Assembly: GCA_003194445.1 (NCBI GenBank) | Contig: PQXF01000028.1 | Location: forward strand, 1-36,450 | Reading direction: 5' to 3' | From: Candidatus Methanogaster sp. | Lineage (GTDB): Archaea; Halobacteriota; Methanosarcinia; Methanosarcinales; Methanogasteraceae | DNA length: 36,450 bases | Shown here: piece by piece, positions 31,287-36,450 of the stretch | Numbering within the stretch: the first letter of the stretch is position 1 | Layout of the letters: every line of letters starts with the position of its first letter | Translations under genes and position numbers: made by a program | The notes under the pieces: generated by a model | The model's input: only the letters and a program-made list of their open reading frames with translations | Databases searched by the model: none | What the model was told of the DNA's origin: nothing

Positions 31287-32468
31287 TTACTGGGAATTGA
31301 ACCATTCCTTTAAGTGTGCTGGAATATTCGGAAGATCCTCCACCCCATATACACGGAACTTTCCGTTCGCATCCCACTCTTCTTCAATCTCTTGTTTAAT
31401 TCTGGCTGGATTACTCTCCGGATTATCTGACGGCGCAAAACATACTATCCCCACCCTAGCTTCATCACCGCCTAACTGATGGGCACGGATATAAGCTTCA
31501 AACAATTTCTGTTTTATCAGACCTTTGTTGCTTACGGTTGTACAGGAGATAGCAAACAACTGATAACCCCTCAAAACTGCAACATCAAGATCAAACTTGT
31601 TTTTTTCCGGCTCTAAATTCCAAACCGCATCGTGAACTCCACATTCCTGTGCCACCTGTTGCACTGCACATAAAGTATAATGTTCCAGCCATTTACCATC
31701 AAACCATCTAGCTAAAGATCCAATTTTCTTACCCCACTGTACTGCCAGTTCACCCAAGGTCTCACATCCGTCCCAATACTTTGATAAATTCTCAAAGGGT
31801 GGTAACTCTGTTTTTGGATCTTGTTTCTTTTTTAAATGCGTGCCAGAGCGCAGATTATCATTACACCATTTCCTGAGTTCAGTATGAGGAACTGCTACCA
31901 GTTCACGGCAGACATCCGGTTGAAACGGATCTTTATTCAGCTTATCTGGGGTACGTCCATGTAAAGTAAGTAATGCCTCCATGGATAGTCTGACAGAGAG
32001 ACCTACTGGCAGCCTGATGGAAGATGCCTCCACCCGGTCTATAGTCAATTCAAGCCTGCGAGCATCCAGATAACTGAATATTGCATCAGGGTCAACATCG
32101 AGTATGGCTCTGTAGGAATGAACAGCCATAGATTTTGTACCGCCTGTGTAGTTCAGTCCGAGCCCATTTTTATCTTTTGCATGACTATGTATTTTGGTAA
32201 AGATGTCGTTGGCATCTGAATCTTTAACCAGTATTTTTGTCCACTTATCACTTGGCAGACCCATCGCATCTACAAGTCGATTTGCGATTTTACCAGTCTC
32301 CTCGGTATGGACAAAGTAGATGTGACACTCAGGCTTTGCCAACAAACGGAAAGCAACATAATTTGGTAAAGGATTGGTGCCAATCAATAAAAAAAGTGAA
32401 TCGGTTTGATATTTACCAAATTCTCTGAGATTATTACTTTTTATTGTTTCGTGTCGAGTAGAACTCAT
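31287..32468 (-). CDS. CARF-PD-(D/E)XK-like protein (Can2/Card1-type)
   Basis: The 393-residue protein has a CARF domain with LLIGTNPLPNYVAFRLL and the loop GLGLNYTGGTKSMAVHSY (102-119). A C-terminal PD-(D/E)XK-like domain follows, with WLEHYTLCAVQQV, FDLDVAVLRGYQLFAISCTT (292-311) and a long helix KQKLFEAYIRAHQLGGDEARV in pieces. The usual ExK after the Asp strand is ISCTT here, so the active site is atypical. I recall the same AISCTT in relatives, so it may be a subfamily trait. It is the first gene of the effector operon and has GGAGGT four bases before its ATG. Confidence 0.85.
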   Translation of the reverse strand: MSSTRHETIKSNNLREFGKYQTDSLFLLIGTNPLPNYVAFRLLAKPECHIYFVHTEETGKIANRLVDAMGLPSDKWTKILVKDSDANDIFTKIHSHAKDKNGLGLNYTGGTKSMAVHSYRAILDVDPDAIFSYLDARRLELTIDRVEASSIRLPVGLSVRLSMEALLTLHGRTPDKLNKDPFQPDVCRELVAVPHTELRKWCNDNLRSGTHLKKKQDPKTELPPFENLSKYWDGCETLGELAVQWGKKIGSLARWFDGKWLEHYTLCAVQQVAQECGVHDAVWNLEPEKNKFDLDVAVLRGYQLFAISCTTVSNKGLIKQKLFEAYIRAHQLGGDEARVGIVCFAPSDNPESNPARIKQEIEEEWDANGKFRVYGVEDLPNIPAHLKEWFNSQ

Positions 32469-32499
32469 AACGTACCTCCTATAAATGTATTAGTTCTGA

Positions 32500-32649
32500 G
32501 GTTATTATGAGCCACCTCACAGAACCGCATTTCTGGGTTTTCCCTCACCCGGCTCTTTGGGAGTATATCCCCCACATCGCGTGAGTTATGGACACACACC
32601 TGCCCCACCTCCAAAAGGTGAGTAGTTACATGAACTTTGCTCGGCGCAC
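32500..32649 (-). ncRNA. Group II intron relic, ORF-less (5' end plus domain V)
   Basis: On the minus strand the segment starts GTGCGCCGAG at 32649, the group II 5' consensus GTGYG. It ends in a domain V hairpin at 32522-32555: GAGCCGGGTGAGGGAAAACC opens it and TGCGGTTC closes it, with a partial domain VI after. Only about 90 bases lie between, so most of domain I to IV and any ORF are gone. Both the 5' end and domain V resemble those of the intron at 34278-36323. It sits directly upstream of the CARF-nuclease gene. Confidence 0.65.
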
Positions 32650-32910
32650 TCATCACATCACCAATACTACTTTGCTATATTCATACTTTCGACGCGGCAC
32701 GACGTATAATTTCAGCGTATTCACAATCTTCGCGCATACCTCTGATCTAGCATAATATAAGCATTGTGCATACGCGGTCAACCCTCCAGACGACCTCCAT
32801 CGCCCGGTAGAGTATGACATGACAACACGACCCCCAGGCAAAACAAAATCCAAAAACAGCCAACATATTTTTATGACATAAGCTATCCACTCTGATCGGG
32901 TGCTTCATAC
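32650..32910. promoter_or_regulatory. Divergent intergenic region before the SAVED gene
   Basis: No gene is supported here. A TATA-like CATATTTTTATGACAT lies about 40 bp before the SAVED start and may serve it. The minus-strand promoter for the cas operon is not obvious, and the intron relic lies between this region and the operon start. Short open frames on the minus strand have no recognisable features. Confidence 0.4.
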
Positions 32911-34002
32911 ATGAAATGGAAGGATGCAAAAAACATAATCAACTACATCCTCGCAAAGGATTTTGGTAAGATTTTTATCGAAATAATCATCCTAGGATTA
33001 CACATCTGGGCAATATCTCTGGAACATCCCATATCGATATATTTAAAGATCATCCTTTCCCTTATTTTCCTGATCATACTCGTTGATCTGTTCAGAACCG
33101 CAAACACCGCCAGAAAAGTCTTCCAAGAGAAACATCTCCCGATCGTGGTGGCGGTTGGAAAAAGTGGTGATGAAACACGAGGCGGTGACGAAGTGAGCGC
33201 GATGGTCAGTGACGTCCTCGATTCCATGAGCGAATATCATTTTGACGAGAGGACGTTCGCGGATGACTTCCACATAGCTCGAGATAACTGGCTGGTGGAA
33301 CAAAAGTCGGCTCTCCCTAAAGATTCCGGCAAATGGGTAAATCTTGTGCATCGCTTCAGGGATAAGAGCGTCAGATTATCCGCAAATCCCGGTTTGAACG
33401 GCAAGAAAGTGTTCCACATCTTCCTGATGTGCCCATCCGCGCTGGCGATGGGACTGGGCGCGGTCACCGGCATCCACCAGGAAACAGTACTGCACCACTT
33501 CCAGCGCGGAACCGGGTCGGCTCACCCCTACCTGCCGCTGATCGACTTTCACTCACGAAGTAACCTCAGCAGAGGGGGACTTCACGACATCAAATCGAAA
33601 GCGACCCGCCCATACGAATACATCAGCGTCGAAGCACCGGACACGCTCACAAAGACAGTGCCGGTCTCTCTGCATCTGTCAGGGCATGATCCAAGGAGTG
33701 AGGTGGATGAACTGGCATCAAGAAGATCGCTTTCTGCGGTCCACATCAGAAACACATACAACAACACGCTGCCTGTAGATGCGGACTGGTTCAAGGCTGC
33801 ACAAGAGGTGGCATCCGTTCTGCTGGATATATCGTCCCGCCCCGACGTTGAGAAGATCGAACTTTATCAGAGTTGTCCCATTATCATTGCGTTTGCAGTT
33901 GGGATGGCCCTGGGGACGCATGCGAGAATTGAGGTGTTCCAGTGGGATGGGGTGAACTATCACCCCGTCTTCCCCCTGAACATGCTGCGTCATAACAGAT
34001 AG
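32911..34002 (+). CDS. Two-TM SAVED-domain protein, candidate cyclic-nucleotide membrane effector
   Basis: The 363-residue protein has two hydrophobic segments at about 18-38 (FGKIFIEIIILGLHIWAISL) and 42-61, then a cytosolic part. This part shows the two SAVED halves: KVFHIFLMCPSALAMGLGAV at 166-185, and IELYQSCPIIIAFAVGMALG (316-335) followed by ARIEVFQWDGVNYHPVFPL. SAVED domains sense cyclic oligonucleotides in CBASS and in some type III systems. A membrane-linked SAVED protein would be expected to disturb the membrane when the ligand appears. It is transcribed away from the cas10 operon. Its stop codon falls in a decayed CRISPR repeat. The start is an ATG without a strong ribosome site. 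Confidence 0.82.
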   Translation: MKWKDAKNIINYILAKDFGKIFIEIIILGLHIWAISLEHPISIYLKIILSLIFLIILVDLFRTANTARKVFQEKHLPIVVAVGKSGDETRGGDEVSAMVSDVLDSMSEYHFDERTFADDFHIARDNWLVEQKSALPKDSGKWVNLVHRFRDKSVRLSANPGLNGKKVFHIFLMCPSALAMGLGAVTGIHQETVLHHFQRGTGSAHPYLPLIDFHSRSNLSRGGLHDIKSKATRPYEYISVEAPDTLTKTVPVSLHLSGHDPRSEVDELASRRSLSAVHIRNTYNNTLPVDADWFKAAQEVASVLLDISSRPDVEKIELYQSCPIIIAFAVGMALGTHARIEVFQWDGVNYHPVFPLNMLRHNR

Positions 34003-34265
34003 TGAGTACCCTACCAAGCGGGTCTGGTTTCCACACTATGATGCGAACATCGTGCAGATTCTTCGCGCGGTCGCGTTTCAATCCCCTATTGATCGGGTCT
34101 ACTTTTACACATGACTTCGAAGTTTTAGCTATCCTTGTCAGTCTGCTGGCTTGTTTCAATCCCCTATTGATCGGGTCTACTTTTCACACCTGATTCTCTG
34201 ACTTGGCAGGAGGAAGAAAATGGAAATTGTTTCAATCCCCTATTGATCGGGTCTACTTTTCACAC
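34002..34265 (-). CRISPR. CRISPR array 3, 4 repeats / 3 spacers, leaderless
   Basis: Repeats lie at 34002-34036 (degenerate, GTGAGTACCCTACCAAGC), 34075-34110, 34153-34189 and 34229-34265. The consensus is GTTTCAATCCCCTATTGATC then GGGTCTACTTTTCACAC, a third variant of the same family. Spacers are 38, 42 and 39 bp. By analogy the leader should adjoin 34265, but a group II intron begins about 13 bp on. The last spacer is shared, apart from one indel and the ends, with array 1. Confidence 0.93.
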
Positions 34266-34341
34266 CAGCAATGTCAAGTAGGGCACATAGCGCACCTCTT
34301 TCCGGGGTAATAGCCCCGAGGTTACTATGCGCCCCCTCACA

Positions 34342-34374
34342 GAACCGGACTTGAAGATTTCCCTCATCCGGCTC
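34342..34374 (-). ncRNA. Group II intron domain V
   Basis: On the minus strand the hairpin opens with GAGCCGGATGAGGGAAATC and closes with AGTCCGGTTC. The GAGCCG/CGGTTC pairing and internal bulge are the domain V hallmark, including the AGC triad. It lies just downstream of the RT stop codon. Confidence 0.85.
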
Positions 34375-34390
34375 TTCAGAAGCACATCCT

Positions 34391-35685
34391 CTACGGGTTC
34401 AGGTTGTATAGTGAGTGATATATCTTCGGCTTCGGGAGTGGGTTAAATAAGATGAAACGAGTGAACTGAGCCCAGTTGTAGCTTTTCCTCTGGCTACGCC
34501 TGTTTATCCATTTAAAGGCAAGTCTCACGACCTGATGGTAAAAGTTCTTAAGCATTCGGAAGTTGCCGCTCATTCCGTAGTAACGGAAATGTCCAAGTAA
34601 CTTCATCCCCAGAATCTTCCACCATATCTTCAGTTCAACAAGATTTCGGATACGCTTCAGCCAAATATTCATTTCCGCCATCTTCTGTCTGAACTTCTTG
34701 CGTGATGTCTTCCGCCCAAGCTTGAAATTGCCTTTACGAGATATATCGCAGAAATGCGTGAATCCGAGAAAATCAAAGGTTTCACATTTCCAACCATATC
34801 GCTTCGCCTTTGTGCATGCGCGCCGTCCGAACTCGATAGTCTTACTCTTCTCTTCAGAAACCGTAAGTCCGAATTCGCCCATTCGCCTTCTCAGATCGTC
34901 TCCAAATGCTCTGGCTTCGACTTCTTTCTCGAAGCAAACGACGAAGTCATCCGCATATCGGATAAGTTGTGCATAACCATGTAGCTGTTGCTTTACCTCA
35001 TCTTCAAACCATTTGTCGAGTGCATAGTGAAGGTATACATTGGCGAGTACAGGGCTCAAAATCCCACCTTGTGGCGTGCCCATTTCCGTATCAAAGTATA
35101 TTCCATCCTCCATTATGCCAGATTTGAGGAAACGACCGATCAGATTCAACAAAGTCCGATCTACGATCCTATGTTCCAGACATTCCATCAATTTCTTGTG
35201 ATCTACTGTGTCAAAGAACTTCGAGATATCCATATCTACTTGCGTTGTTGACCAGACCATTCATTATGATTTTGTCCAGCTTCAACAGAAGCGTCGTGGC
35301 AGCTGCGATTCGGGCGGAAACCGTACGATGTGTCTACAAAGTCCTGCTCAAAGATAGATTCGAGAATCTTCTTTAGTGCCATCTGAACAATCTTGTCCTC
35401 GACGGCAGGGATTCCGAGAGGTCTTTTATCACCGTTCGGTTTCGGGATATAAACGCGCAAGACTGGTTGAGGCTTGTACTGCTTTGCTTTGAGCCTTGCC
35501 ACCAGATTTGCGATATTCTCGTCCAGTTTCTTCGCGTATTCTCTTACTGTTACTCCGTCAATTCCAGGAGATTTTCCTCGTTTTAATTCCCTGAAACATT
35601 CTTTTAGGAAATCCTCTGTAAGCAAGTGTGCTAGTGACGTGAACTTGCATGTTGGATCTTCCCTTGCTCTTATGGCTATCGCCAT
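34391..35685 (-). pseudogene. Group II intron reverse transcriptase/maturase, frameshifted
   Basis: Two overlapping frames make one protein. The first (35685-35236) has GKSPGIDGVTVREY, LRVYIPKPNGDKRPLGIPAV and YGFRPNRSCHDA. The second (35260-34391) has VDMDISKFFDTVDH, TPQGGILSPVLANVYLHY, LIRYADDFVVCFE and a maturase-like region (GHFRYYGMSGNFRMLKNFY). Between them, KLDKIIMNGLVNN reads in the third frame, so two indels separate the parts. The catalytic YADD is intact but the protein cannot be made without correction. No HNH endonuclease domain follows. It differs clearly from the RT of the adaptation operon. Confidence 0.88.
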
Positions 35686-36323
35686 AAGAACTTTTAGAGT
35701 CTATACCGCTTTGCTACAAGCCCCACCCGGAGGGCAGTTTTTACTCGATTTTTTGTGAAAAAATCGTTGTTATCATCTACAGCCCACCTCTGGGTGTGGC
35801 AGATGTGCCCCTGATGCCAATCGTACTCCTGTCCGCCCCTTCCCTCCACAGGAATTACCCTGCTTCATCAGTACTATGGGCGAATCCGACTCCCGATACG
35901 CCATTTGCGGTATCTTGCCGTTTATAGGCTTGATAGCGCATACTCCCAGTTCGGGGAGAGCGTATTGGGCCTCCCGAGTTCCCATAATCTCCATTTGATA
36001 CCATGCTACGGTCTGAGACCCCGCTGGACTCACATCACCTCGCAATGTCCCAGAACTCTCTGCTATATTCCAAGACCGGAGGATTGGACTAACGGTGGTG
36101 TGAATGCTGCCTTCCGTCTCACAGACAACGTCGGCTTCCAGAATAATGAAAATTTCGGGGCTTATAACCTTCACCTTTTCGATTGTGGCCTGGTATCCCA
36201 TCCCCCCGGCCTCACATCAGTCCGTTACCGGACCGGGTGCGGGGTTCAGTTCTGAGGTGGTGGCTAGCCTTTCCTCAGGCTGGATTTTCACCAGCTGGCG
36301 AGTATGAATTTATCTCGGCGCTC

Positions 36324-36450
36324 CAATATCACCAGTATTCCATTGGCCATATCATGTTATTTATATCGTTAGTATTAGCAGGGGCCGTAGGTCTTCGGTC
36401 TGCAAGCCGCGTCATCGATGCAGTCATGACATCCCTGCAACTCCCGCTGT
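36324..36450. other. Sequence beyond the intron, nothing recognised
   Basis: No gene, CRISPR repeat or TTTGCGATAAT box is seen. The first bases (ATATCACCAGTATTCC) resemble those outside the 5' end of the intron relic (ACATCACCAATACTAC), as expected for a shared intron target. Confidence 0.4.

Larger units (their letters stand above)
34278..36323 (-). mobile_element. Degenerate group II intron with broken RT
   Basis: On the minus strand the element runs from about 36323 (GAGCGCCGAG, close to the GTGYG 5' consensus) through about 640 bases of intron RNA, the broken RT gene and domain V to domain VI and a probable 3' end GCCCTAC at 34278. The RNA-only part contains a segment (minus strand, near 35830-35900) that I recognise from many group II introns just ahead of the RT gene. 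Domain VI is a stem pairing GGGCGCATAG with CTATGTGCCC. Exact ends are inferred. The intron lies next to the last repeat of array 3. Confidence 0.75.

Noticed and set aside
32653-32929. Minus-strand open frames of 60-66 residues in the region upstream of the SAVED gene
   Set aside because: No recognisable domain, overlapping frames with poor start sites, and they overlap the intron 5' end and the likely promoter.
35773-36255. Open frames of 142 and 116 residues ahead of the intron RT
   Set aside because: The DNA matches the structured RNA part of a group II intron; no start signals or protein family fit.
36324-36450. Leader of array 3 displaced beyond the intron
   Set aside because: None of the TTTGCGATAAT boxes or junction inverted repeats of the other leaders is present.
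1-36450. tRNA or rRNA genes
   Set aside because: No cloverleaf with a T-arm GGTTCRA box or rRNA-like sequence was noticed; a dedicated scan was not possible.

Overview
The window looks like an archaeal defence island, probably from a euryarchaeote of the methanogen/methanotroph (ANME-like) kind. The evidence is TATA-like boxes with AGGAGG-type ribosome sites, a Methanosarcina-like transposase fragment, an archaeal ATPase of the DUF234 type, and CRISPR repeats whose crRNA-strand 3' end is ATTGAAAC. The taxon is inferred, not proven. Most genes lie on the minus strand and belong to one composite type III CRISPR-Cas locus with several layers of decay and mobile DNA.

Layout. (1) 1-2.8 kb: a cut-off transposase, an AAA ATPase with an expanded acidic heptad tract, and an orphan cmr1. 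(2) 3.0-4.8 kb: CRISPR array 1 (19 repeats) and its leader. (3) 4.8-8.9 kb: the adaptation operon, a 943-residue reverse transcriptase-TPR-archaeo-eukaryotic primase fusion followed by cas1 and cas2. (4) 9.0-14.7 kb: hicBA, scattered decayed CRISPR repeats, a frameshifted MqsRA-like pair, transposase remnants, an IS1-like element and an archaeal AAA ATPase. (5) 14.8-16.8 kb: CRISPR array 2 (21 repeats) and a homologous leader. (6) 16.8-32.5 kb: a long minus-strand operon. In transcription order it holds a CARF-nuclease, cas10, a csm3-like RAMP, csx10, a double RAMP, csx19 and a TIGR03986-type RAMP, which is a type III-D-like set. It continues with a truncated cas6, an AAA ATPase-TOPRIM pair, full cas6, a toxin/DUF2283 pair, a helical-repeat protein and a CARF-HEPN RNase. 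(7) 32.5-36.3 kb: a mini group II intron relic, a divergent two-TM SAVED protein, CRISPR array 3 and a degenerate group II intron lying where the leader of array 3 would be expected.

How it fits together. Cas10 keeps GGDD, so it can plausibly make cyclic oligoadenylate. Three possible sensors/effectors surround it: CARF-HEPN, CARF-PD-(D/E)XK-like and TM-SAVED. Cas6 would process minus-strand precursors from the arrays. The RT-primase with Cas1-Cas2 suggests that spacers may be captured from RNA. Consistent with this, nearly all spacers read as purine-rich coding sense on the plus strand, so the crRNAs would be antisense to target mRNAs, and two protospacers span a ribosome site plus start codon. 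The most unusual items are the RT-TPR-primase, the TM-SAVED protein, an ATPase-TOPRIM pair locked into the cas operon, two copies of an inserted domain of about 90 residues inside one RAMP protein, and a repeat-spacer-repeat-sized duplication inside cmr1 that resembles an off-array spacer integration.
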